Assembly: GCA_026545765.1 (NCBI GenBank)
Contig: JAIFAC010000483.1
Coordinates: 1-64,000 of the forward strand
Direction: 5' to 3'
Length of the DNA stretch: 64,000 bases
From: Plantago major
Lineage: Eukaryota > Streptophyta > Magnoliopsida > Lamiales > Plantaginaceae
Positions within the stretch are counted from its first letter, which is position 1; the number at the start of each line of letters is the position of its first letter. The position numbers and the translations under genes are program-made. The notes under the pieces were generated by a model. The model ran no database searches. It saw only the letters and a list, made by a program, of their open reading frames with translations, and was not told the origin of the DNA. This document shows positions 11,907 through 26,662 of the stretch, one piece after another.

Positions 11907-14900
11907 AATTAACCATCACTATCCTATGGTAAAATCCATTTTGGTCTTTCACGGTGACATTTAGATTTTGGTGCAAGGTGATCGCGTCAATTTAGGTACT
12001 ATTTATCAATAACTATTTATGATTAAAGTACTAATAAATGTAAATTAGATAGTGGTGTGCAAATCGATGCAAGTTACAATTAACCTAACTCCAATTTCCG
12101 TGAATTCGATTAATTGAAAGTCGATTGAAACAAAATTGATGAAAAAGCCTACAAAAAGACTCATGAGGAAGAATTTGTGACTTGTGAGTGGGGCGAAGTC
12201 GCGATATCTTCTTGACAGTCGATTTTCTATGTCTATCTTTGGCGTTTGACGTTCATTTCGCGTGAATGCGACCGTGCATCATAAATTCAATTAGTACCTA
12301 AATTGTACATAGTTATTGATAATTAAGCTAAATTGAGCATTGACTACTCTGAAGTATCGAAATCGAAAATCGCACCTGGATTATTAAAATCCATCTTATG
12401 ATTCACTTTTTTTTTTTTTTTTTTAGTGGCATAGTCTTGCACATATACAGACACACAAAATAATGGGATTTAGAATTGAACAAAGTTAAATCAATACGCA
12501 CCACTAAATCAAAGCTAATCTTAATTATTACTAATGCTTACACATGTGATTATCTTGTCGTTTTAATAATTCATTGTATGAATTTCTTAGTCATCATCAA
12601 TCAGTCTTTGAACAATCGCTATAACCTATCTACATGAAGGGCCCTCTTGCAATTGTTTTCACAAACAAAATATGAACTGGGCAAATTTACAAATGTTACG
12701 TTCTTCAATTAGCCGATATCTAATCAGCATAACACAGTAAAATATGCGATACCATTTACATATTGCAAATTTCACCGAACTGATCATGCTTTAAAATTTA
12801 CTAAATGTGCAATGTGTATGACAATTAACATGCTCCAACGTTTGAATGAATGTCCAAATTGTCAATTGAGGATTGATGTTGCTTCCATCGTGTTTATTAT
12901 TGCATTTTCGTAACCAAGTAAATCCGTCATCAAATCATCCCAACATCAATATAAGCGCGTTTATAGTCCCTCCAGTATCCCATTTTTCAAGTGCAACAGT
13001 TTTTATTTGCATAGTTGTTTTAAAGTTACGGAGGAATAAAAAGAACAGTTAGATGATTAAAGATCGAGTTAGTTAAATGAGCAAGAATATTGTAATTAGA
13101 GCAAATCTACCTGGCGCCCCATCATATATATGTAATGTGGCTATGCTTTTCTTTTCGTTACTTCTTTTTGCAGAAGACCAATCTAATCTATTGTCTACTT
13201 TTTCTTTACTGTTTTTATACTTGCGTCTTTGAAGTCACTTTCCTTAAAATAACATTTCCTTCTGCTTAAAAAGATGTAATCACAAAACTGTTTCATCATT
13301 ACGCTGCACAACCTTATCTTTGACTGGTCCGTTTGTTTTTTGGTCTGTTACACTCTCTTCATCTAAACGCTGTACAGTACAACATGTGTTTATGCTGATC
13401 ATCAGAGACGACTGGCTTTTCGTCCTGTTACGTTTGGTTCAAAATTTAAGGACAAGAATTTTCTAGTTTTAGAAAAGGAAATTCGATCAAATTGATTAAA
13501 CAACCCAAGAGGTGTAGAACATAGATCGCGTGCCCTGCAACATTAGTCATGTTCCCTTTTAATGATCCAACAAGGACACAAATCCAATACTTACAAAATA
13601 AACCCAGTTATCCAGATGATATATGAAGAAGCTTAATTTTTCTCTCAAATCTATACAATAGGATTCAATTTCCCGCAGATAAAAAAATAAATTAAAGAAA
13701 GAGAAAAGAATTCCACACCAACTTGTGCCATGAGCCTAGCGATGCCGAGGATTAAAAGCGGAGTTAAAGAATTTGAAGGTGATGATTTTAGAATTAATTC
13801 ATGTCTTCTATTGTGTTCTTTTGATATTGATAAGTGTTTTTGGAGATTATGTTTGGTTTGGGAATGTATGGGGTATTGTATAGTTTTGAATGGTATGTAA
13901 CTCTAAAAATTGTTCTTGGGTGTATGGATTGGAGTTGGTCGTATAAGTATCTGTTATGCTCGTATTTTTTTAAAAGTTAATCATTAATGGTCTTTCAGTT
14001 CGAAAATTAAAAAAAAAAATTGGCAGTCAGATTTTTAACTTGCTTGTCAAATATCTTACGAGAAAAAACTAATACTATAATTGAAATATGCGGCTAAACA
14101 TTGTTTTAGATTAATTAAGTGTCAATTTCAGCAAGTCTCCATATTCTCATTGGAATTTCTGTGTTATCGTTAGCAAAGAGCCTTTTTGCATTTAATCTTT
14201 TGGACTTTTACCAACCGTTAGTCGTAAAGATTCGCATAAGGAAGTAAGCAACTAAGTAAAAAGAGACGAAACTGTATAAGTTAATAGTCGATTTGCATAG
14301 TTATATGACCTTTTCCTTGTCACTTTAATTTAGAAATGATGAAAATTACTACTTTTATGTATATATTTACATGTCATATGGTGGGATCAATTGGCCATCT
14401 TTGAATTTTATGTGTTGGAAAAAAGAGAATTAAATCTAAAGTTCGAAACTTGTTCACACGAGTTGAAACTGAGAAAGCAAAATGAATCATTTAATACTTG
14501 GGGTTAATCATATCTAATTGCCTCCATAGATATATATTAATGAGTAAATCTAAGTTTTATTTTGAACTAATACGGGACATTTGGGAAAAGGGCGCAATTA
14601 ACTGGCACATGATCATGGTAGAGAATTCTAGGTTCCATCATATCCCGTTTTATATGCTAGGCCAACCACTTATTAATTTTGAATGTAGTTGAAAGCAAGA
14701 GATTCTATACTCTGTAATAGATGGATTGGTTGAATTATAAAGGACAATTAAACTATTGAAGTGTCACTCAACATTTCTGTTTGTGTAAAATACTCCAGCT
14801 CAGAAAACAGCAATTGGCCAAAACTCTTGAAAATCTACAAGCAAGTGGAACCTGGTCGATATCACCATGGCAAGCCCTTACTCTGGCGAAGAAATGTATG

Positions 14901-15049
14901 TATGTTTTAAATGAACTCAATTTATAGCATTGTATAATTTGGGAGATGACTCACGAGATTGATGGAAAATTAGACACTGCCAAGGAACATATTATGCAAT
15001 AAATTTAGGTGAGTCGACTGGGTGTATGGATTCGATTATGACCGACTGC
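11907..15049. other. Intergenic DNA, no supported gene
   Basis: About 3 kb of AT-rich sequence with a poly(T) run near 12408-12424. The open frames here are short and without recognisable motifs. I see no RNA gene. Confidence 0.4.
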
Positions 15050-15440
15050 TCCTTAAACTTACTGTCAAGTTCTAACCCAAGAAATTAGATCGGGGTGATT
15101 TAATTTTAAATTTCTTGGGTGATTCGGACGATTATCTGGTATAGTAAGCGATTAGGGCCGTCTCTTAAATTTATTGCGAAGTAGAAAACCAAGGAACTAA
15201 ATCGGGGTGATCTAATTTTAAATTTCTTGGGCGGTTCGGAAGATTAACTCGGCCTAGGGAAGATCGGGGGTCGTCTCTTAAATTTCTTGCGAAGTTGCAA
15301 CCCAAGGAACTAGACCGGGGTGATCTAATTTTAAATTTCTTGGACGGTTCGGAAGATTAACTTGGCCTAGGGAAGATCGGGTCTTCTCTTGATCTCAAAG
15401 AACTAGACCGAGGTGATTTAGTTTTAAATTTCTTGAGATT
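15050..15440. repeat. Minisatellite, about 112-bp unit, roughly 3.5 copies
   Basis: The word cggggtga recurs at 15091, 15203 and 15316, and as cgaggtga at 15409, giving spacings of 112, 113 and 93 bases. Each unit also carries ttttaaatttcttg and tcgtctctta-like words. Copies 2 and 3 are closest; the outer copies have diverged. No coding potential is evident. Confidence 0.75.
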
Positions 15441-15587
15441 CTGGTGGCATTGGTGATGGCGAACCCGTTTTGAATTATGAAAGTTGGAAGTGGAATAGAC
15501 GGGTTGGCCGTTGGTGTAGGTGGGGTAAAAATATCCTTGAATTTATCAGTTTGAAGGTGGAATTAGTATTGCACTGATCATTTCTTA

Positions 15588-15685
15588 GGCTCTGTTCTCT
15601 TCGTCTGAACTTATTTGTAGTATAAAAAACAACTAAGCAAATTTGAACTGAAATTAATAACTTTTCAGATGAAGAGAACATAGAC
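15588..15685. mobile_element. Tourist-like MITE, 98 bp
   Basis: The unit starts ggctctgttctcttc and ends gaagagaacatagac, an inverted repeat, and is flanked by TTA on both sides (15585-15587, 15686-15688). TTA duplications and ggcycygtt termini are typical of PIF/Harbinger-derived MITEs. Related copies lie at 16559, 23948 and 27379. Confidence 0.65.
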
Positions 15686-16243
15686 TTATACCCCTTTTAA
15701 TTTTTTGGGTTCGTCATGGCCGGTCACTCTCAAATTTCAATTGACGAGTAGCTGCGTTCTGTTATATAAGCATTTCTGAGATTCTGACGTTATATTAACT
15801 CAATACTCTAGTTACAAAACTATATTAACTCATATTAAGCCTTTTTATAACATTTGGTGCCAAGGTTTTTGGCTGGAATTTTTCCTAATTTTATTTCATT
15901 ATTAATAACTTTATTTACGGATTAAAAAACAATAAGCCAATTTGCATTTCAAACAAGCTCACCTTAATGGGCTGAAAACTTGTTTCTTTTGGAGAAGCTC
16001 ACCCGAATAGGCTTAACTTTGGGCTTTCATAGGCTTTGAAGTTTGAATACGTGTTCCCTTCCTTGTGATAAGTGGCGTTTATACAAAGTCGCATGATCGG
16101 AAGAAAACCAGTGAATAGTAACTCGAGAATTGTCGGCAGGCACAATTAGGGTGGGTTCATTCGTTCGTTGAGAATAAATAGATCACATCAAATTAAGATT
16201 AATTTGGAGAAATATGATTTTTTTCATTTCAGATTAGATCAGA

Positions 16244-18300
16244 ATGTTAATGAGGAGTGAGGCTTGGAGATGGTTGGTGACAAAGACTCGTGACTCGAAA
16301 CCATTTTTCGTCAGGTTTGCCACCGTATGCGCCCTTGTTCCGGGAGTAATCGGCTACTGCGTTATGCAGGTCACCAGTTCCACCAACCTGAGCTCGAATC
16401 TAAGCTCAGAAAGAAATCCCGAACCGAAACCATGGTAATCGCTCGCTTCTCTCAATATTTTCTCTTTCCGTTTTCTCACTTTAACATATACTACTCCATT
16501 CATTTAATCCTGCTTTCCATTTACCTTTTGCACAAATCCTAAGGATCATGAGTAGTAAGGCTTTGTTCTCTTCAACTGTAATTTTCTGAACGGAATGGAA
16601 CTGAATTGTATATAGTATAAAATTATTTAGTAGTATATTTTTCCATATTAGTAAATGGAAAGCTTTTAGTGAAGCGCCCAAATGTAATAATGGAAAGTTT
16701 TTGGTGGAATGGAGGGAGTATTATCTAGTACTGAAGTTTATAGCCTGGAGAAAGTTCGAATGCATATGCATACAAAGTAGTATGAGGTTTCCATTAAAGT
16801 GTTCCGATATTCCAATCAACTAGTTGAAACCATTGTTAGCAAGTATAGTTATTATCACAATCAACTGCCAAAACAATAGTGACTCTTTCATCTGCTTTCT
16901 TTGAGAGGTTATCAACTTGGGGTTTTACTTTGTTCCATTCGCTCCTGTGGCAACCCAAGCTCTGTAAAAGTCTTAGCCTTGTTCTAATGAAATTACTAAA
17001 TTGATCCATGAGACACCGGAAGGATAATATCTAGCGTTGGGAATCTTAGCTCCGCTAACTATATTGAGTTCAGTTATTAGATCAATGGTCTATAGGAACA
17101 TGTTGAATACCTGGCGTTTTGTTGTAATGATCCTTTTATATGCCTAGAATAAGCTCACACTGAAATACGGAACCATTTTAAGTTAAGTAGTCTCACAAGA
17201 AAATCATTGGCAAGGGAGCAAGGAAAGTTTTGAAAGGTCATGGCATAATTATTTAATATTTGAAACGGGGCATTTCCTATTTTATGTGCTAGCTATGGAG
17301 GTGTGTTCCTTACAAGAATTAGTCTTGTTTTCTTTTCTTTTTTCAGAATGATTTTCCTCCCATACTGTTAATTGTATTGATTAGTACTAGTGGTTACCCA
17401 CAATTTTTTTCTACACATAGGCTTCTTTTTGTTTCTTATAATTTATATTTTTTGTGTTTCACTCTCATTCCATTATAATGCCCTTCTTCTTTCTTAACTG
17501 CACATCAGTAGTGGTGAATTAGACGATGCATTAAATATAGTACTACGTATCTAGTCAATAGCATTTAGCTGGCTCTGTCAGTGGTGAATTAGCTTATTAA
17601 ACGCACATTATTAGTATTTTAAGCTATTGTTCCATTGAATTTCTGTGGATTATGTCATTTGTGAGGGGATACAGCATGCTTGAAGATGTAGTTGTTGACT
17701 TGTATACCTGAGAAGTTATCTCCTGGCTTCTAGCAGATATACTGAATATGAAAATGATAAAGCTTGAGCATTTCCCAGTGAAGTTGATGCACTTGTGTGC
17801 TGTTAAGTCCAGCAGTTCTGTATGGCGTGAATTTATGTTAAAATCATGTTAAGTTCTATCTTGGTATAGTACAAACCCCTTAAAAGAATACACTATAAAT
17901 TATGGAATTCGTTACAGTAATAAAAATTCATGGTCCTAACTTGTGAATAAACACTTTAAAATAATTGTATTTAGGAATAAACTCTTTATAAGAATATATT
18001 TTGCTAGTCCTAACAATATTACTGTACAAGTTAGCATTTAAGTTTTATCTATGCCATCTTACCACCACTTGGCTGTAAATATTATGGCCAAAACCTTACG
18101 TGCATGTTTCTGATCAGCTGATGGGTAAAGCTAATAAAGAGCGGTTGGCTGAGTATTTTGAAGAATTGAAGAGAAAGGATGATACAAATGACAGATATGC
18201 TGCTGCTTTGAGAGGAGAGACACTGACTAGAAAGCCATACATGAGGATTCAACCTGTCCCAAAGCCAAATGATACTGAAGGTAAGGAGGAACAGAAGTAG
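16244..18300 (+). CDS. Small membrane protein gene, two exons, conserved plant family of unknown function
   Basis: Exon 1 (16244-16434) encodes MRSEAWRWLVTKTRDSKPF followed by a single hydrophobic helix. It ends at a gtaatc donor. Exon 2 (18118-18300), after a tgatcag acceptor, encodes MGKANKERLAEYFEELKRK and RGETLTRKPY and ends at TAG 18298. I recognise this as a short plant protein of about 120 residues with one N-terminal transmembrane segment and a charged helical tail, but no function is known to me. The charged frame that joins exon 2 in phase 0 is one base off the hydrophobic frame upstream: about one base is missing near 16380-16395. ATG could be 16244 or 16250. The 1.7-kb intron holds a Stowaway-like MITE. 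Confidence 0.65.
16491..16718. mobile_element. Stowaway-like MITE in the intron, with a Tourist-like fragment inside
   Basis: Flanked by TA. The left end reads ctactccattcattt and the right end complements to ctccctccattcc, a Stowaway-type terminus. From 16559 it contains ggctttgttctcttcaactg after TAA, the start of the Tourist-like family seen at 15588, so it is probably a nested insertion. The right border of the inner piece is unclear. Confidence 0.5.
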
Positions 18301-18500
18301 ACCCCAATCCATCCTTTTGTTTTGAGGAATTCGTAGGACAAATAGAAGGAAGTGTTGATATATTAATCTGCTACATGGTTGTATGCTGACATTTATAATG
18401 TCTGATGTATTTTGGTCATTTGGTGTATGTTTTATAAAATTATCTTTCTGGTACTGAGTCATCTCTACATTCTTTATGTTACACTTGCAACATGTCAATT

Positions 18501-18629
18501 GACAGGACCGTGAAGATGGCTCTAAGCAGCCTCGGAAAAGGATTCGACTTTTGTTCTGGTTTTCGTCTCAAATACTGCAAAGGAGACGATAGGCTTATCG
18601 TCCTCAATGAATCATACGCCCGAGAGTAG
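18501..18629 (+). pseudogene. MACPF-domain protein, isolated first-exon fragment
   Basis: From 18516 the frame reads MALSSLGKGFDFC, then FRLKYCKGDDRLIVLNE, and stops at TAG 18627. This matches the extreme N-terminus of plant MACPF (perforin-like) proteins of the CAD1/NSL1 group, where LGKGFD and RLKYCKG are conserved. Nothing of the rest of the perforin-like domain follows; 22 bases later a hAT-like element begins. It is probably a gene fragment left by transposition or deletion. The family call is from memory of the motif and is moderately secure. Confidence 0.6.
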
Positions 18630-18650
18630 CGCTGAGGATAGGGCCCGAAC

Positions 18651-19384
18651 TAGAGGTACGACAGGCCCGCCCGGCCCGACCCGTTAATATAGGCCCGTGA
18701 CCGGCCCGGACCGAATATTTGTTTGGGGCTTTAGGGGCCACCTATTACATCGGACCGGGCCGGACCGAAAAGCCCATGGCCCGGACCGCTTAAGCCCGGC
18801 CCGAAAAGCCCGACATATATAGTAAGCATATTAGTTGGTATTTGACTTGAATCATAAAGTATTAGTTGTGCCAACATATTTAAATTGGGTTTGAAAAGTT
18901 TAAGACACAATTAAGAAGCCTTTTACAAATTAGGAACATTTAAATCACTACACATTTTGTTCATGTTAGATCAAAGAATTCTTTTAATTTGACGAGTGTG
19001 ACATTCATTAAAAGGTGTACCTTTGGTTTAATAAGTAATTCTACTTAAGTTTTATATATAAAATGCTAATAGAGTTCATGTTGGGTCTAATAAGTACCTC
19101 TTTGACATTAGAAGTAAGGGAAACGATAGCAATATACCGTTGAAACAAGGGAGAAGTACGAAAAAATATTTACAATTTATTTGAGGGAGGTTCGGCTTCA
19201 CATATTCTATCCAAACGTAACAATTTTTCGTGAGTGTTAGATGGGTAAGAATGAATCACACTCAAATTAAAAGTTGTAAAATTTTAGTTTTTTTTTCAAG
19301 CCCAGTCCGGTCCGTTATAGGCCCGGCATCGACCGACCCCTTAAAAATGAGCCCGGCCCGAGCCCGGCCTGGTTGACACCTCTA
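18651..19384. mobile_element. Non-autonomous hAT-like element rich in GGCCCG
   Basis: It begins tagaggtacgacaggcccg and ends ttgacacctcta, whose complement is tagaggtgtcaa, the typical hAT terminus. Both ends are packed with ggcccggcccg-type words. The 8-base flanks gcccgaac (18643-18650) and gctcaaac (19385-19392) match at six of eight positions, fitting an old target duplication. No transposase is present. Confidence 0.6.
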
Positions 19385-19392
19385 GCTCAAAC

Positions 19393-20810
19393 TAGACCAA
19401 AACCGCTGTGGTCCAAATTGAATTTTGGTGTTCTTAGAGTTCCCAAGGCCAAACTGATTTCTAGTTGGTCTTGGTTGGACCCACTTTAGATGTAAAAAGA
19501 AAAAAAAAAGAATTAATTAAAAGATCATTTACAAAAACACTCATAATTGTTTGGTCCAATTACAAATTAGTATTCACTGTTAGAACAATTAGATCGACAA
19601 CCAAATCTCACCTCCGACGTTGATTTTGGTGCCTACGTGTGCGATTATTTTTCTTCTTCCATATCTGCTTCTTTTTCCATCTTTATTCCATCTTTTCAAC
19701 CTCCTCTGACCAGGCGCATCCACCTCCACAACAATTACAAAAACAAAACCAGAACATAAAAGAAAAAAAAATTGAGTCTCCAAAAGTTCAAATGAGTCTT
19801 CGTGACCCAAAAAAACTCCAACTGGGGCTCTTTTCCAAGTAGCCCCAATGGGAGCATTAATGAGTGGGAGCTATAAAGAGCTCCCGCGTGAGCTCTCATC
19901 GGAGCTGAAGTTGTCAAGGTGCTCCGATTGGGCTGTTCTTTTCAGAGCTTTCTTTGATATCCATGTGAGACCCATTTCAAGACTTTAAAGTTGATCGTCA
20001 ATTGAGGTCTTTTTTTTTATTTTCTGATTTTAGAAAGTTTTGGGATTCAATACTGAGAATTAGCTATTTTTGGGATTATGTTGCACTAATATTTGGGTTA
20101 ATTTTACATCGTAAAATTTATTTTTGGTTAATTTTTAATTTTTGGGTCAATTTAGTAAATTATAAGAATATAGAGACCAGGTTATTTTTATTCTGGTTTT
20201 TTTTGTCAATAATTAATGACATGACATGCCAAATCAGCAAGGGTGTGTGGGTCTTCGGCGTTGACTTTTTAGTTCATATGCAATTAGTTTTCAAACTACG
20301 TTCATTTTTTGGATTTGCTTTTAATTCTTCAAACTGTGGGTAGTAATTTGAGATGTAGCAATCTTACAGCGGGCAAATTTTGTAAATATTTGTTAATTAA
20401 ATGTAAAAACTGCATCAAACAAAAACTCACATTTACATCTACATTTACAAAATGCAGATACACAAACGTATAGTAGTATTTACATTTATATTTACAGAAT
20501 ACAAAAACAATTACATTTGGGAAAATGGCAAAAACAATGCGCAAGTTATAAGGTTTGGCACATGGTTTGTTGGTCATGCCAAGGTTAATGCAGTTTTTAT
20601 CAAATATGGCAAAATGGTTCGTTTGTCACTCGAGTCTACCTTGTCAACATGCCATGTTATTTTTTTTAACAAAAAAAAGTAAAAATATATATATATTTCA
20701 AGTGTCATTGCCACATGTGTGCCTGTCAAATTGAAGAAACTGGTGCCAAAAATTACAAGAAACATATACATCTGTCACCCTTTAAGGATAATGTGCGAGG
20801 TTCGAATCTC
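19393..20810. other. Intergenic DNA, no supported gene
   Basis: Short open frames only. Near 20799-20815 the words ggttcgaatctcactgg resemble a tRNA-type B box, but no matching A box or cloverleaf could be made out. Confidence 0.35.
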
Positions 20811-20815
20811 ACTGG

Positions 20816-23244
<2,429 letters not shown>

Positions 23245-23947
23245 ACTGGCATGGTTTTTTCCATTTTAGTTTATCTTTTTTTTCCTTCTTAATGTGTAAT
23301 TCTTTCTCAATAATATTCGTACTTCAAATATATATAGAATTAAAAACTACACACTTTATCAACTCTCGTGTAAAATGATTAATTAACTCATAATTTAAAA
23401 CTTAAATTTTATTCTACTTGGATGAGTATGTAAAAATATTATACTTCAATTCATAACTGTATTGTTTTCAGTAAACCATTTACTCTTTATAATTATTATT
23501 TTCAATATATATAAGTAACAATAGTTCTCATATATTGTACGGTTTGATGACATTGAATACACATGCATATTTGTAAACTGAAAATATAATTATATAAAGG
23601 CATAAAGTCTTTTGGGATTACTAACATCATATTATTACGAAAAACTTAGTGTATTTAGTTAAAGAACGTGGATGTTTTTCATAAATAAAAAATGCATTGT
23701 GTTAACAATAGTAGACATTTTGTATAAAAACATCGATGTTTTTCTTAACAACATACTATGTCGATCCTTTTCAAAATTATGTATGGACTGTCTCCAACAA
23801 GACTTTCAATATTAAAATATAAAAATTAACACACCGTATCGTTACATAGTGACTATCAATTGATAGAAGTGAAGTGATGGGATTGAGTACCCGTGGCGTG
23901 ATTTCTCCACAATGGAGTGGTATTTCTCCTAATGGAGTTATTAGTTA

Positions 23948-24056
23948 GGCTATGTTCTCTTCAACTGAAAACTCATTCAGTTCAGTTCAGTTCTGCTTAA
24001 TTATATTTTATACTACAATTGATTCGATTCGGTAAATTTGATTGAAGAAACGAGCC
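23948..24056. mobile_element. Tourist-like MITE, 109 bp
   Basis: Begins ggctatgttctcttc and ends gaagaaacgagcc, with TTA on both sides (23945-23947 and 24057-24059). Same family as 15588-15685, with the internal word ttcagttcagttcag. Confidence 0.65.
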
Positions 24057-24614
24057 TTAGTTTGTTTGTCATTGATTATGTCTGAATAGAATACATAAAT
24101 ATGAGATGTATATTGAATTCTAAAAAAAAAATTTTAAAAATTTGATGGAAATGAGACGTTTCACCTTTGAAGAAGATTTTTTTTTTTTTTTTATTAAGAA
24201 AACCTTTGAAGTAGAAATCAAGTATATGAAATATCTATCTAATTTTGCACTCAATTTAAACTTTGTGTTCTGTAATTCAATGGATTATTTCTACGGATGC
24301 TTAATAAGGAAGGTGAAGGGATTGTCTGAATAGGTTTCTGGAATGAGATTTTATTACTTGATTTCATCATTTTGATTTTAACAAAATTATACTCCTGTCC
24401 TGATACGTTAATTTCAATTTGTTTTTAGAAAATTCCATGTATCTGATATCTATATATACTAGTAAATGACCCGTCCATACTCGATGGGAAATGAAAATAA
24501 AATGTCGTATATGTTATCTATAAATTTTTTAATTATTTTACAAAATTATAAATTAAGTTTATAATGTGGAGGGATTCATGCTTCAACATTTCATACATAA
24601 CTGGAAAAAAAATG

Positions 24615-24616
<2 letters not shown>

Positions 24617-24690
<74 letters not shown>
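24617..24690. repeat. (TA)n microsatellite
   Basis: An uninterrupted run of about 36 TA units. Self-complementary and likely to be length-variable. Confidence 0.95.
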
Positions 24691-24692
<2 letters not shown>

Positions 24693-25218
24693 CTATTAGT
24701 AAACATAGTTTCAGCAAAATGAGATGAACTTATAATTTTTTTTAATAACACTTATAATACATAATATTATTTCATAATTTGATGAGCACTTTCGATGGTT
24801 GTCATAATACCCGCCCTGAACCAGTTTTAAGTCACCCCCCGTGTTGAAAACCGATAAATATTTAGCAGGTCATGACCCTCACCCGTTAATTTGTTTAGAA
24901 AAACGAATCCGTTTAACCTGAACCAAATTGAAACAAAAAATGCATGACATAGTTAATTAGATCGGGTGACAACCCACCCGTAAAAAGATTCTGTACCCCC
25001 AAAAAAAAAGATATTATCATTTCACAAACATATTTTTTCGCATGTATCGATGAATTTTTTGTGGGTCAACTCACATACACCCCGGAAAAATATCAATTCA
25101 CAAACATAATAACATTTTTGAATGATTTTTCAATTCTTTAACTTAAACAGGGAGTGTGAGCGCCGCTCCTCAAATTTAATATTTTGCATACATACATAAT
25201 TTGTATCATATGGGTCCA

Positions 25219-25250
25219 CCCCCCCCCCCCCCACACACACACACACACAC
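25219..25250. repeat. C-run followed by (CA)n
   Basis: A homopolymer of about 15 C followed directly by about nine CA units. Lengths of such runs are often misjudged in assemblies. Confidence 0.9.
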
Positions 25251-26264
25251 ATTATTATTTCACTATAGAGGTCGAATTTTTTGGGTTCGAGTAGATGCTC
25301 GACCCGGAAAAACAATTATTTTGAACGGGTATTGGCGAGTTCACTTTTTGTTGGATGGACCCGTTTTAAAGTCTAGATAAGAGTGAAGGGATGTAGATGA
25401 CCACGTGAGAGATAAATGTCCCTGGCTCTTGTTTACTGTCATATTAGAGGAGACCGATGTAGGCAACCGTCTCCTACTGAAACCAAACCGGAACGTTTTC
25501 TCAAGGATGAGCTCATTATCATTTCTATGATGGTAACCTTTTTCCCAATATTGATTCTAGATATCAAATTCACCTTAGTTATAATATGCTTCTTGGATTA
25601 TACTTTTCTAACCCGTTTGGGACGCTACCCGGACCCATTTGGGCCTTTTAACTTTTCATGGATCTTTCGGGTATGAATCGTCCGTGAAAAGGCCAAAAAT
25701 GAAAAAAAATGAAAAGTATCGATGATCTAGGCCCTATATTGAACCCGTTCATCACCTATTTAAGACACAGAACCATGATTAACATTTAGAGTAGGGTGTA
25801 AGTCCGAGAAGAATACGACCTCGACTTCCATGGAGATTGCCGACAATCATAATTTGTTTGAATGTAATAAATATTTTCCTAAAATTTTAGGATGGAGCAA
25901 ATATATACTCCCTCTGTCCCCGATTTCAACTTCTCATCCCTTAAATGGAAAATATCTCTCCTACTTTATTCACTATCTTTCATACTTGTCAAATTCAAAG
26001 CTTATTGTCAAATTCCCCCCCCCCCCCTCCTTCTTGTATAATTGATGCAATGATTTTGTCTTCAAATTGGTTACTCCACTGGATGACTAAAAAGTACATC
26101 GATATTGTTAGAGTGAACATTTTAAATATGTTAAGAGTAATTTTTGCGATAGACGTCTTTCAGAGTGATCAAATCAAACATCACATATTTTGTCCAAAGC
26201 TCGCATGTTTAGCTATAAACATCACATGTTAAAAATGCATGTATTTCAAGTATAATGCATGCTT

Positions 26265-26662
26265 TTCTATTTTTATTTGTTTCCGACTGGCCTTGACGGA
26301 CATCACCACCCTTTTCTTTCTCCTCTGCCTGGGTGGTATTCCTCCGTCTTGGTGCACTCTGGTGTTTCCACGTTACTCTTGGCGCAGCATTTAGATGCTT
26401 CGACATACTAGACGACGGGGATTCCGGGTGTAGTTTGAAACGTTTAAAAATTGAGGTTCCGGTTGGGTTTATTAGTAGGTCTATGATGAGAGATACCTTT
26501 TTTATGCGAGCAGTTGTTATGGTTCTTTGGTGTATATCTGATTGTCTTTGTTTTGAGTTTTGTAACATTTATCTGTAATGTGGAACATGTTGTTATGTTG
26601 GAGGAACATTTCTTGTGTTCCTGTGATTTAATAAATTTTTATCTGTTCAAAAAAAAAAAAAG
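26265..26662 (+). mobile_element. 5'-truncated LINE-like retroposon with 17-bp target duplication
   Basis: The insert of about 398 bp ends in poly(A) and is flanked by the perfect direct repeat aagtataatgcatgctt (26248-26264 and 26663-26679). A hairpin, aggaaca-tttcttg-tgttcct (26602-26622), precedes the tail, like the copy at 9662. The duplication and tail are the classic marks of target-primed reverse transcription. The open frame inside shows no reverse transcriptase motif, so only the 3' end was copied. Confidence 0.75.

Larger units (their letters stand above)
24057..26247. other. Intergenic DNA, no supported gene
   Basis: Contains microsatellites listed separately and, near 25907-25990, a string beginning tactccctctgtcccc that resembles the left end of a MITE without a visible partner. 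No gene is supported. Confidence 0.4.

Noticed and set aside
15040..15440. CRISPR-like array
   Set aside because: The units are contiguous with no unique spacers and the genome is a plant; it is a minisatellite.
24533..24751. Open frame across the (TA)n tract
   Set aside because: Artefact of the dinucleotide repeat.
25907..25990. Stowaway-like MITE
   Set aside because: Only a left-end-like string was found; no inverted partner or TA flank on the right.
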